Positions 12,201-24,200 of a stretch of 64,000 nucleotides of DNA are shown in pieces (positions within the stretch are counted from its first letter, which is position 1; the number at the start of each line of letters is the position of its first letter). The notes under the pieces were generated by a model. That model searched no databases and was not told the origin of the DNA. It saw only the letters and a list, made by a program, of their open reading frames with translations. This DNA is from Symbiodinium natans (Eukaryota > Sar > Dinophyceae > Suessiales > Symbiodiniaceae), in assembly GCA_905221605.1 (NCBI GenBank), contig CAJNDS010002376.1, positions 134,501-198,500 of the forward strand, in the 5' to 3' direction. The translations under genes were made by a program, and so were the position numbers.

Positions 12201-15200
12201 GAATTCAAACATTTGAATTCTTTGAATTCCGTGCCCTCAGCCAGACCATTTAAATAATTCAAAGAATCTAAAGAATTCAAAGAATTCAAATATTTGAATT
12301 CTTTGAATTCTTGGGGAGGCCCAAGAATTCAAAGAATTCAAACATTTGAATTCTTTGAATTCTTCTTTGAATTCTTTGAATTCTTTGAATTCTTGGGCCT
12401 CCCCAAGAATTCGAAGAATTCAAACATTTGAATTCTTTGAATTCTTTGAATTCTTTGAATTTTACATGGTCTGGCTGAGGGCACGGGATTAAAGATTTCA
12501 AACATTTGAATTCTTTGAATTCTTGGGGAGGCCCAAAAATTCAAAGAATTCAAACATTTGAATTCTTTGAATTCTTGGGCCTCCCCAAGAATTCAAAGAA
12601 TTCAAACATTTGAACTCTTGAATTCTTTGAATTCTTGGGAGGCCCAAGAATTCAAAGAATTCAAATATTAGAATTCTTTGAATTCTTGGGGAGGCCCAAG
12701 AATTCAAAGAATTCAATTTGAATTCTTGGGGAGGCCCAAGAATTCAAAGAATTCAAAATTGAATTCTTTGAATTCCGTGCCCTCAGCCAGACCATTTAAA
12801 TAATTCAAAGAATCTAAAGAATTCAAAGAATTCAAATATTTGAATTCTTTGAATTCTTGGGGAGGCCCAAGAATTCAAAGAATTCAAACATTTGAATTCC
12901 TTGAATTCTTGGGCCTCCCCAAGAATTCAAAGAATTCAAACATTTGAATTCTTTGAATTCTTTGAATTCTTTGAATTCTTGGGCTTCCCCAAGAATTCAA
13001 AGAATTCAAACATTTGAATTCTTTGAGTTCTTTGAATTCTTTGAATTCTTTGAATTCTTTGAATTCTTTGAATTCTTTGAATTTTTTAAATGGTTTGGCT
13101 GAGGGCACGGGATTAAAGATTTCAAAGATTTGAATTCTTTGAATTCTTGGGGAGGCCCAAGAATTCAAAGAATTCAAACATTTGACTTCTTTGAATTCTT
13201 GGGCCTCCCCAAGAATTCAAAGAATTCAAACATTTGAATTCTTTGAATTCTTTGAATTCTTGGGCCTCCCCAAGAATTCAAAGAATTCAAACATTTGAAT
13301 TCTTTGAATTCTTTGAATTCTTTGAATTCTTTGAATTCTTTGAATTCTTTGAATTCTTTGAATTATTTAAATGGTCTGGCTGAGGGCACGGGATTAAAGA
13401 TTTCAAACATTTGAATTCTTTGAATTCTTGGGGAGGCCCAAGAATTCAAAGAATTCAAACATTTGAATTCTTTGAATTCTTGGGCCTCCCCAAGAATTCA
13501 AAGAATTCAAACATTTGAATTCTTTGAATTCTTTGACTTCTTTGAATAATTTAAATGGTCTGGCTGAGGGCACGGGATTAAAGATTTCAAACATTTGAAT
13601 TCTTTGAATTCTTGGGGAGGCCCAAGAATTCAAAGAATTCAAACATTTGAATTCTTTGAATTCTTTGAATTCTTGGGCCTACCCAAAAATTCAAAGAATT
13701 CAAACATTTGAATTCTTTGAATTCTTTGAATTCTTTGAATTATTTAAATGGTCTGGCTGAGGGCACGGGGTTAAAGATTTCAAACGTTTGAATTCTTTGA
13801 ATTCTTTGAATTCTTTGAATTCCTTAAATTATTTAAATGGTCTGGCTGAGCGCACGGGATTAAAGATTTCAAACGTTTGAATTCTTTGAATTCTTGGGCC
13901 TCCCCAAGAATTCAAAGAATTCAAACATTTGAATTCTTTGAATTCTTTAAATTATTTAAATGGTCTGGCTGAGGGCACGGGATTAAAGATTTCAAACAAT
14001 TGAATTCTTTGAATTCTTTGAATTCTTCGAATTATTTAAATGGTCTGGCTGAGGGCACGGGATTAAAGATTTCAAACATTTGAATTCTTTGAATTCTTGA
14101 GCACAAGAACTTAATTAATTGAACTAATTTCTTGTCTGCTTGAAACAGAAACGTGTAACAAATCCATTATGTTCACCATATTTGATTTTTAATTCTTGTC
14201 AATGTCCTAAAGGACCACGTCGAGAAAAATGTTTAGTCTTACATGAATAAGAAATAAAACATGATATATAAATCATTTTCATCTACATAATCATAAACGC
14301 AATATTTAAAATAATGCTTTCTTGTCGTTGTGCATCAACTCGGAGTGCTGCTATCGGCCTTCGGGAAGCAGAGTACTGACATCGGTCTCTGAACACGGTG
14401 GTACTGTTATCGGTCCACCGTCTCCCTCATCCTTCGTTTTATTATATCTCGCCAACTTCATATTTAGACACGGTGGGACTGTTATCGGTCCACTGTGTCT
14501 AATGCTATAGAGTTTATATTTGTTTGTGTGACTGTTTTCATATGGTTCAAGTTTTCATACCAAAGCAAGAATAACTCGTTAGCTTTTGTTCTCAAGATGA
14601 AAGCGGATGGATAATGTCTGCTTCAAATAGTAAAATCACAAGTTCGTGTTCTTAAGATCATCTTTTTTTATGTCAAGAGCCAAATCGCAACACCCTTGGT
14701 TTCTAAGATTGGAGGAGGGTCGGTTGTGGGGGCGGTGGGGGTGCAAAACAACAGACGGGATACCAGATTTTGTTTTTCTAGAAGGAGTAGAAACAACAAC
14801 CTCATACGAGAGGGAGGGGTGCTGAAAGATGAGACGGAGCACAAGATTTTATTTCTACTACTAGTACTTAAAACAAAACCCTCCTGGGGTTGTTGGGTGG
14901 GCTGAGGGGTGCAGAACAACAGACGAGGCGCCAAATGTTACTTTTTTTAACAGAAAGTACAAGAAACAACAACATCAGAAGTAGCCATGTGGTTAGAACC
15001 ACAGGCCCCTTACACTCCTACACGCCTTGCACTCCTTACATCCTCTCACCCCTCTTACACCCTTACACCCCTTACACCCCTTAAACCCCTTATACCCCTT
15101 ACACCCCTTACACTTCCTACACGCTTTACACCCCTTATTACACCCCTTACGCCCCTTACACGCCTTGCGCCCCTTACACCCCTTACACGTCTTACACGCC

Positions 15201-18200
15201 TTGCACCACTTACACCCCTTACACGTCTTACACGCCTTGCACCACTTACACACCTTACACGCCTTACACGCCTGCAACCTTACAGCCGTTACAACCCTTA
15301 CACCCATTTACACCCCTTACACTCCTTACACCCCTTACACGCCTTACACCCCTTACACCCCTTGCACGCCTTACACCCCTTACACTCCTTACAGACCTTA
15401 CACGCCTTGCGCCTCTTACGCCCCTTACACGCCTTACACGCCTCGTACCCTCTTTTACACACCTTGCACGCCTTACACGCCTGCACCCGTACAGCCCTTA
15501 CAACCCTTACACCCATTTACACCTCTTACACCCCTTGCGCTTCTTACACTCCTTACACCTCTTATACCCCCTACACCCCTATCCCCCTCTTCTATCCCTT
15601 GCACTTATTACGCCCCCAAGGCCACCTGCGCCCCTTACACCCCTTGCACCAATACAATAAGGTCTACAAGAATGTACCCCTCATATCGTAAACCTCCACA
15701 TGCACCAACTATTAACCCCTCCTCAATATGAACTTGAGGGCGAGGTTATTGTCGTTGTTGGTATTGTTCCCGTGTTGGTCGTAGTGGTGGTCCTGGTCGT
15801 AGTGGTCTTCACGGTGGCGGTGATGATGGTGGTCGTGGTGGTCGTTGTTGTCGTTGCGGCCGTCGTGGCTGTCGCTTATTTCTTTGGCTGCAGAAATCAC
15901 GTGTGAAATTACAGGCTAACCCTTGCCTCTAAGGTGCGAGAACTCGCGAAGACTGAAGATCCATATGGCTACTGGCTACTGGGAGCCAGCGTAAGAATGT
16001 TCAAAAGGTGCTGAGAAGGCTTTTTGTCCTCTTAGTTTTAAAAAGTCATGTTTTTCTTTCAGGCGTAGTTTGCTCTTAAACTCTGGAACACCCAGACCTG
16101 GAACCTTAAACTCAACGCCTTAAACCTGTAACCTTAAACTTTAAACCTTTAAGCAATGAAAAATATGAAATATACTTATACTAGTACGGGTGGCAAATGT
16201 AATTATTTCTTTATATTAGATATTGCTCACAACATTAAACAAAAGAGAATAGAATCTCAATAGAAATTATTTAATGCTTAGGGTGTGAGGTTTGGGGTTT
16301 AGGATTTTAAGTTCAAGTTTTCATGCTTGAATTTTGAATGCCATGAACATTGAGACTAAAAGCCGTCATGAAGTCTAGTAACCTCGAGTAGATTAAGACA
16401 AGCTCTGAGATCTGCATGTGTATGAAGTTTGTATCGGCTGAAGTGTTTGAATGTGTTGCGTCATTCGCTTTTTTGCACAATCTAGATGGTATGTCAAGAA
16501 CGAATGCATGAATGATGAGCTGTATGCTCAAGTGAGTCGTGTACTTCCTGACCGTGCGGTTTTACTACACGCTGAAGGCCTGTCTCTTTTTGCGCAGCTA
16601 CTGCATAATGAGTCTACCTACTCCACCGCTTCTTTGCAGGCACAATGGGCAAGAACAAGCCATCTCCGCATACCAGGATGACGAAAAATTTTCGGGCTAT
16701 GGCCACGCCTTCCAAGCGGAACCGCAAGCAATGACGCGCTACACGCGGAGATTAATTCGTGGTCCAAGACCACAAATTCTTTACATCGCTCAGCTTTAAG
16801 CTTAAAGTTGCGATATTATCTGTACATCAAGAGACTGTCTCACTATTTAGCATCTTGTTTTCCTTTGTCTCACATTACTACGGAAACCGTTCTTCTTGCT
16901 AGGTCTTTACATGTTTCACTTTGGTCAGATGATGAATGGAAAGCATGGTGTTCTGACCAAGATTCGGAGAGTTGTCGCAAGAAAGCTTGTCTTCCTCTTG
17001 TTGATGCCTTCACGCGTGAAAAGTCTTTAGTACAAGCGTGGTTGTTTAAGAAGCCTTCTGCAAAGCAGAAGAATTCTGTGAATCAAAGAAAACTGACGCC
17101 GCTGTCTGTTCCACGAAAGCACACGATGACTACTTCTGGCGTGAAACGCCAGAAACAGTGATGTCGTCAGTCGCTAAGCGAGCACGGCTCTCGTACAATT
17201 ATATTCTGACAACTGCTTCTGAGCAAAAAGTAAAAGAAACCAATTGTTATGCTCTCCGCCAGCATAATAGCACAAACATGTTTGATGATGCTGCGTTTGT
17301 GTTTGAGGTTACACTTAGTGTTATCCTTTACTTGGTATATTTTTATATTTTAATTTTGCGATCGCGGTATATGCATTCGTTGTCATGTGATTAGCCTGTC
17401 AGTGAAAACCTAAGTAATATAACATTTTTGTGTGTATGCGTGTCTGCGCATTCATGATATCAGGCAATAAACATTTCGCAGTCAGCTCTCACGTATGTCT
17501 TGATGATAAAGGATGTAGTTTTACAAGAGATTAAAAAAACATGAATATAAGACACAGTCGACTGATCCAGGCCATCAACGTGCATCTAGAGTGGTGCCAT
17601 CATAAAGCTTTAATATTCAGCTGTATCTATGCGAGTTGCATGCGCCTGGTGGTTGGCTGCTATCAATCCTGCGCAAGCTGTTTCTGCTCATAACTTTAGC
17701 GGCGAGCTAGTCTCATCACTCTGCATAGTTTTTGTCAGCTATGCGTTGCCCGGTTTGCCGTGAGGAAGCTCTGACTTATGTACGCTTCTGAGCTTTGTTA
17801 ACGTTTGTTGCAGCGCTGCTTTCTGTGCAGACGCCGGAAACATTCCTTTTTTGGAGGTTCGTGTGTTCGGAGCACGTGGCGACGAAGAGTGTCCTATTTG
17901 TTTCGAGGCGGACTGTATAATAAATAAAGACAGTTTAAGGAGTTTGAATTTGCGGAAGGTCAAGGAAGAGCTGACCGCGCTGTACCCGTGCGGTCACTCC
18001 TACTGCGGGCGCTGCGTCGCCCAGCTCGAGGTTCCTTTTGACTTCATGTTGATGCATAGCTTCTATAATTATATTAGTTCTTGAATTTGTTTATGTTAAT
18101 TTTCGAAAACTGTATCGCTATATTTTCCTTACTACACCTGACCTCGTATAAACAATTAATGTTGTGTCTTACTAAAGAGAACAATGGTTTATCCTAAATA

Positions 18201-21200
18201 TAAATTCGGCAGGGCCACGACGCAACTGGCTACGACCTGAGGTTTTCATCAGTGGAATTACATCTCAGCATAACAGTCTCTTGACAAGGTCATCAAGCCG
18301 ATCCCGCAGACGCGCAAGACGCCGGACAGCCTAATGCAAATGCAAAGTAACACATTTGACTTTTACAGCTTTACATTATGTTGTCAAGCTTTGTCGTTTA
18401 TGCTGCTCAGATTAACGAACTGCTGATGGAGGACGAGGTCGTGCTCTTAGACGTGATCATGTATTTTTTATTTTGCATGTAATGATGCTAAGCTTCCAGC
18501 AGGTTTGGATCGATACCGGCCGGAAACTCAGATTTAGTTGTTCTTGGAGCTTCAGCTGAATATAAAAATTTTCAGATCAGGTGCGCCTCCGAACTTTGAT
18601 GACTTCGGCAGATTCATAGAAGCCGAGGCCCATTTTTTTGAGATACCCGTCTTGTGCGCTCGATGAAAGATGTTTTGGGTGTTTTTGTGTCTTGCAATTT
18701 AGGTCCTTCAATTCTGGATCGACGACCAGGCCGGACATCTTTTTTTTCACACATCTAATGTAAGCTAAGTAAACTTCATGTTATTGTATTGTTGCAGGCG
18801 TGCAGAAATTTTAGTTGCAAACGGACTTCGACAAAGATGTTAAGCAATAGCATTGTTAGCATCATCTGCTTCAAGCATTATGTGTTAAGGAGTCAAGAGG
18901 TTTTTCTTATTCTTTATTTGCAAATGTTCCACGTTAAGTGTACGTCAGGTGCCGGGCGACAACGGTCAGATTCTTAGATTCGCGTCTACTTTGCGTGTAA
19001 TTGGATATAGTATTGTTTCGACGAGGCTTCTTGATCGCCGGTGACCAGAACCTCCCTCCTGCCGAAGAACAGGCGCCAGCATATATAGACCTTGCTTAAG
19101 ACTTTGTTCTTCTTTTTCTTGTAAATGATATTATTCATATGGCTATGCTAGTTAAAATGATAATACATGGCGGCAAATGTTTAAAATGTATGACAAATTT
19201 AAGTAGTTAACTTCAAATGTTATTTAAATGTAAACATACAGATGTACACGTGCAAACTATGTGATATTGACATTGTCGTGTTTTTTATTTCATTATAGCG
19301 GATGCATTCTTTTAGTCTTATAGATCTTGCATACTCTTGCTTGGCAGGTGGAAGAGATCGTCCGGACCTGACTTTTGCTTGATCGATATTATGTTGTAAG
19401 CTATTGATTTTTTTTAGGCTGTTGGCGTCCCATTCCTATGGCTCGGCCAGGGGCTTAAACTTACACCTACGGATTTTAGGCTGTTTTTGTTCAACACTCA
19501 GGTGTTTGGGTGGAATGGGATCGCGAGTTCCTCATCACGCAGAACGAGGCTCTAACTTCTTAAGTTAAGACTCATTTTATTCGAGTCGCCTTCTCAGGTG
19601 GTGCTGCTAATCGCCGGCACTGAGCAGTTCTGCGTGTTTGGTTCTTACGCTGTGGCGCCGCCGGCTCCACCGGGCTTCATTGCTCGGTGGAACCAGGCCC
19701 GACGAGTGGCGCCGAAGGGCAAATCAATCCCGGACTCTGCCAAGTCTCAAGCTGAGTTTAATATTTTTTTAAACCTTTTTAGTTAAAACCTTATGTGTTT
19801 GATTGTTTTGGATGCGCGCTCAGGAGACGCCGGTTGGAGTGAGCGGGCGCCTACAAAGATCAGTATAATAACCTGCAGGAAGTGTACTGGATCGTTATCT
19901 CTATTGGATTATGAGTAAGGCTAGATGCAATATATATTAGCAAATCCGCAAAAACTATTACTAACCATTAGGGCTACTCTTAATAAAGTATTTTTTACAT
20001 TAAAAAATCTCTCGGGCATACACGTTTCAACTTACATATAGTCTGAGTATAGCTATATACAAAGAAAATAATAACATTAATGATTCCTAAACCTTAAACC
20101 CTAAACCCTAAACCCTAAACCATAAACCCGACACCTTAAACCCTAAACCCTAAATCCTAAACCCTTAACCCTAACCCCTCAACCCCTAAACCCCTAAACC
20201 CTAAACCCTGAACCCTTAACCCTCCTAACCTTAATCTCTATACCTCCTAACACCTATGGCCGCGGCTCAAAGGCCAAGCTTGTAATAAGCTCCCGGGGGC
20301 TCACTGCGCGACAGAGGTATGTAAGGCATGCAATACATCGATTGAAAGGATTTCACAAGTTTAGGATGTTGGAGTTGTAGATCTTATATCAAGTACTCAA
20401 ATTTGGGGGTTAAGAGGGCTTAGGGTTTGGGGTTAGGGATTTTATATTTCGGTTTATAAGAGTTTGGAGTTTAGGGTGAAATCCTAAACCCTAAACCTTT
20501 AACCCTACACCTTTTTATTTTGCAGAACTCATCACATGGATGAGATTGCGAGCACGAAGCCGCAGCCGTGGGAGCGAAAAATGCAGTCGCACCGCAGCCC
20601 TAAACCCTAATTAAATCTGCCGCCAGAGCATGGTTACGGTTTAGGTTTTTACCCTACATTCCGAGTCCTTATAAACTCAAAAAAAAAATCTGGAGATCGT
20701 AAACCCTTATAAACCCCAATATGACACCTCTAAATCTTAGCCCTAAACCCTTTTAGATTCAGATACCCTTAAACTCTTGGTTTAGGTTTCAGGGTTTAGG
20801 GACTTGCCAGGCGACAAAAATGAAAACAAATCTGGACCGATTAGGGCTTAGGGTATATGACTAAGTTAGGCTTATACATTTCGGGCTAAACTATTATAAC
20901 TTTATTATATAATGCTTTTAATATTTGTATTAGTTTTTTTAATTGCACACATGAAACCTAAGCAAAAAGAACCCGAAAGGTCTCAGGCTCATATATATAT
21001 ATATGTATACATATATTGGATTTACATGCAAATCTTTGCATGCTTCGTGGCGAAGAATGATGCAATTCTGAGGTGCGTGCTTTGCAGTCTGTTGAATTGC
21101 TGGTCTTGGATGAAGCCGACCGCCTCCTCGACCCATCGTTCGTGTACAAGGTGCAAACGTGTGCAACATGTGGTTTTGCGTTTTATGATTATTGGATTTA

Positions 21201-24200
21201 TTGGGCTGTTGCCCAGCGCCGCAGATTCGAAGCCCAAAGCGTCCCGAAGCTCAGATGCAAAGCATATACCCTGCCTTACCCAAGCAGGGCAAGCGAAGTG
21301 ATGCCACGCCTATAGCACATGATCTCCACCGGTGCATAACCATGTTGCTTCAGAAGGTGTAGGTCCGCAGCACTCCGAGTTCGTTTATGGTGCCAACCTG
21401 TTCCGAGTTTGCCATTCCCCCTTATCCAGGAAAGGTGGTGACTGAGTGACTTGGGAAAGTATGTGCCGCACGGGTCCCGTCATGCACCTAGTATGTGTAG
21501 AGGGATCTGCAGAGAAGCGTGCTCACCTTGGCACACGGCCGGGCACCGCCCAATGCAGAGGCGACGTTGCTTGTTTGGCTTAGTACCTGGGAGACTGCTT
21601 GCGTCTGCATGCGCCCTTGCGTAACCGGGCCATGTGCTGGCCTTGGAACGTTGTTGGGCTGGGGCGTTCGCGTGAGCTCCAAGTGGAGGGGGCAAGGACG
21701 TTTGCGGAGCCCCCGGCATGGCTTCCTGCACGTCCCACCGCGTGCAGCTAGTCGCTTACTCACTCACTCACTCACTCTACTGATGTACAAAGTGTGAAGA
21801 GGTCGCAAGTTAAGAGCTGTTTGAAGATGCACTCGCAACATGCGATCCTCGATCACTAACGGGCATACAGGGCTGGTGGGTTCACGGGTAGTCATGGGTA
21901 GTCACGGGTAGTCACGGGTAGTCCAGCTGGCGATTTGAGTGCCAGCCTACTTGGCATGCTGCCGAATGAACTGGGTGCAAGGAAGTTGTCCTGAGTCCGT
22001 ACCTGAGCGTGGAACAACAGCTGCCCAGCTTCGCCAGGAGACTTGTTCGAAAGCACCAGAGCTCAAAACAATTCCCTGCGAGAAATTGTCCCGTTGCCCC
22101 TTTCTCCCTTTCTCCTCTGCAGGCGTACGCCTTGGAAGTCAAGCCTGGGTGCTGCGATCTGTTTGTCTGCCTTTGAAAGTAGATCACATCGCACGATCAT
22201 CCAGAAACGGGTCTACGCCACATGCTGAGGTGGTAAGTTAAAGAGGAACCGGCTCTTTGAGCGACGTGGAGCACGAAAAGCTCATTTGTGGGGCATGCTC
22301 GCAACTTCGGGAGGCGTTTGAAGTACGGATCTCGCGCTGAACGCAGCATTATTGTGCGGACGGATCACGGGAACTGTATGGAGACGCCGAGATGCTGCAA
22401 GCATTGCGTGCCTCGGGCAGGTTGACTACTTGATCCGTTGCCTTCCTACTCCAAGGTTGGACTTGTCATAGTTGTCCAAGCCCCTGATGGTTCTAAACTG
22501 TCAACAGCACGCAAAGAATGAAATATGAAAGGCCTCGTTTGGTGTGATCTTAAGGCTTCCGTGATAGGAGGTCTTGCCTTTTCCAGCAGAACTGCAGGCC
22601 TCGAATGTTGCTTTGCTCAGCCACGCTTGGGGCCCAGTTGCCAAACATTTGCCAACCCTCACCCAGCATTGGCCTGGTATGGCCTTGTTTTCAAAGACAC
22701 ATGCAACGACGCTGTGCAGCCTCATGCCAACGTGCGTTTGGTCGGTGCCCCTAATTGGTGAAAACAAGGTTCAGTGAGCCAATTCGGAAGTTTGCCATCC
22801 GATCGCTCCGTGCCAACCTGGAAACGACGCATGGTTGCGGTGGCTACACATCACTGGAGTCTCACATGGACGAATTGCTCGTGCAAACATGCAAACCTGA
22901 GGATCAGCATTGGATCAAAGGACAGCTTTCGTGTTCGAAGTCTCTTCATCATCTTTCCACCACAAGTCCAGGAGCCTTCTCTTTCCCAGGCTGCCGAGTC
23001 CTGAGCTTGCATTGCGCACTTAGGTGTTGCTTTCACCACAACTAACAGCTATTAACTGCTTATGCAGGCGACGGAAGTTGCAACGCCCGTGCACCAGGCA
23101 TTGATGCCTGGTGATGGCAGCAAGTGTATGCCAGTTTCCGTGAGACTGCACGCATCGGCATGGTGGATTTCGTGGAAGGTTCTTGTCAAGTACAACCCCG
23201 GGGAGTTTCTTGCTACGCTCCATGCGGTCTTGGAGCAAGAAATGGGCCAGGAAGGCTCATTGGCATTCAGCACATTGTGGAATTTAGGTGTGATGGCAGT
23301 GATGCTGAGAGGTGACATGCGCCGGGTGCTAGTGGTCTTTCCGACGGTGCGCTGGCTGCAGCCTGTTGCCGAGTTTCTGAAACAGAGGGTGGCACAGTAA
23401 TGGCATAAGATCAGGACAACTTGCACGCCGAGGTTCTTCTATGTCCTTCTGAAGCATCGGGCGAACATGTAGCTTCGATGCGGTTGTGCGAAGAAGCTCG
23501 CTTTTTGTTGCTATCGAGTGGCTTCTAGTGGCTGCAGCAGCATCGGGGAATCAGGCCGGGGCTCTTTGCTCTGCATCGCAGCCTCTCGGACGATCGGCGA
23601 CGTGCTCGCGCACTTCGCTTCTCCAAGGGTGCACGGATCTCAGCAGTGCGGTAGTGATGCGATGCACGCATTGCTGGGATGGGGTATCGTTTTGTAGTGT
23701 CGTCGTGTAGTGCGAGGCCCCGCCGATCCGTGGCGCTTTGTTTGCAACTGACTTGGCATCTCGAGGAATGGACTTTGCACGCTGCCCAGCACTTTAAAGC
23801 CGGCCCAGCAACTTCGCAGCTTTTGCGTGGTGTCGTTTTGGGCCCAGAGCTGGTGAGGATGTGCATGCTGTCATCCAGGCCTGGGAGCTCAGTGTTTCTG
23901 ACTTCCAAACTGCCGCGATGCTTTGACATGGCCAGTTCTGTTTGGCTGAGCAGCCAAGCATAGCTAAGCTGGCTGCTTGGCCGAACGTTCACCTCTTCCA
24001 CTGGGAATGTGGACGGCCTCAAGACCTAACGACAGGTTGGGCCGCCCAGTGACAGGGAGCAGTACATACACCGAGCTGGCCGAACAGGACGCCGATTTGA
24101 TGTTCGTGCTCTGTAAGAATCCGTAATGATTGTAGTGACTGCAACTTGCATCATGACCTGGCCGGAAGGACGCCTTGCTTCGCAAGGGCGATCTGTGCTT

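Larger units (their letters stand above)
10250..21050. other. AT-rich island inside the helicase intron
   Basis: Base composition changes abruptly from GC-rich to AT-rich after about 10250 and back just before 21060. The island holds, in order: AT-rich unique DNA with TA and TATG runs (10.25-11.3 kb), a GAATTC satellite, a short hairpin repeat, a CTTACACCC satellite, a GTC/GTG repeat, degenerate telomeric repeats, two exon-bearing blocks (16.5-17.2 and 17.7-19.9 kb), more telomeric repeats and a TA run at 20991-21015. The helicase resumes at 21073. Confidence 0.75.
7833..21072 (+). other. 13,240-base GT-AG intron of the helicase
   Basis: Joining ...TPWRL (ends 7832) to VRALQSVELLVLDEADRLL (starts 21073) restores the normal helicase distance between the TPxR segment and the DEAD box without gain or loss of a residue. 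The intron holds the Ubl-HEAT ORF on the same strand and the AT-rich island. There are no N runs, so the span is contiguous in this sequence, but a wrong assembly join inside it cannot be excluded from sequence alone. Confidence 0.8.

Noticed and set aside
11355-14105. CRISPR-like regular repeats
   Set aside because: Units are palindromic simple-sequence modules with no unique spacers, and the genome is eukaryotic.
14987-15731. Two 234-codon plus-strand frames
   Set aside because: They follow the CTTACACCC unit and encode low-complexity repeats only.
22660-22715. ALFSKTHAT as helicase motif III
   Set aside because: The splice to FSEPIRKFA works, but the sequence is not a normal SAT motif, so I left it unassigned.
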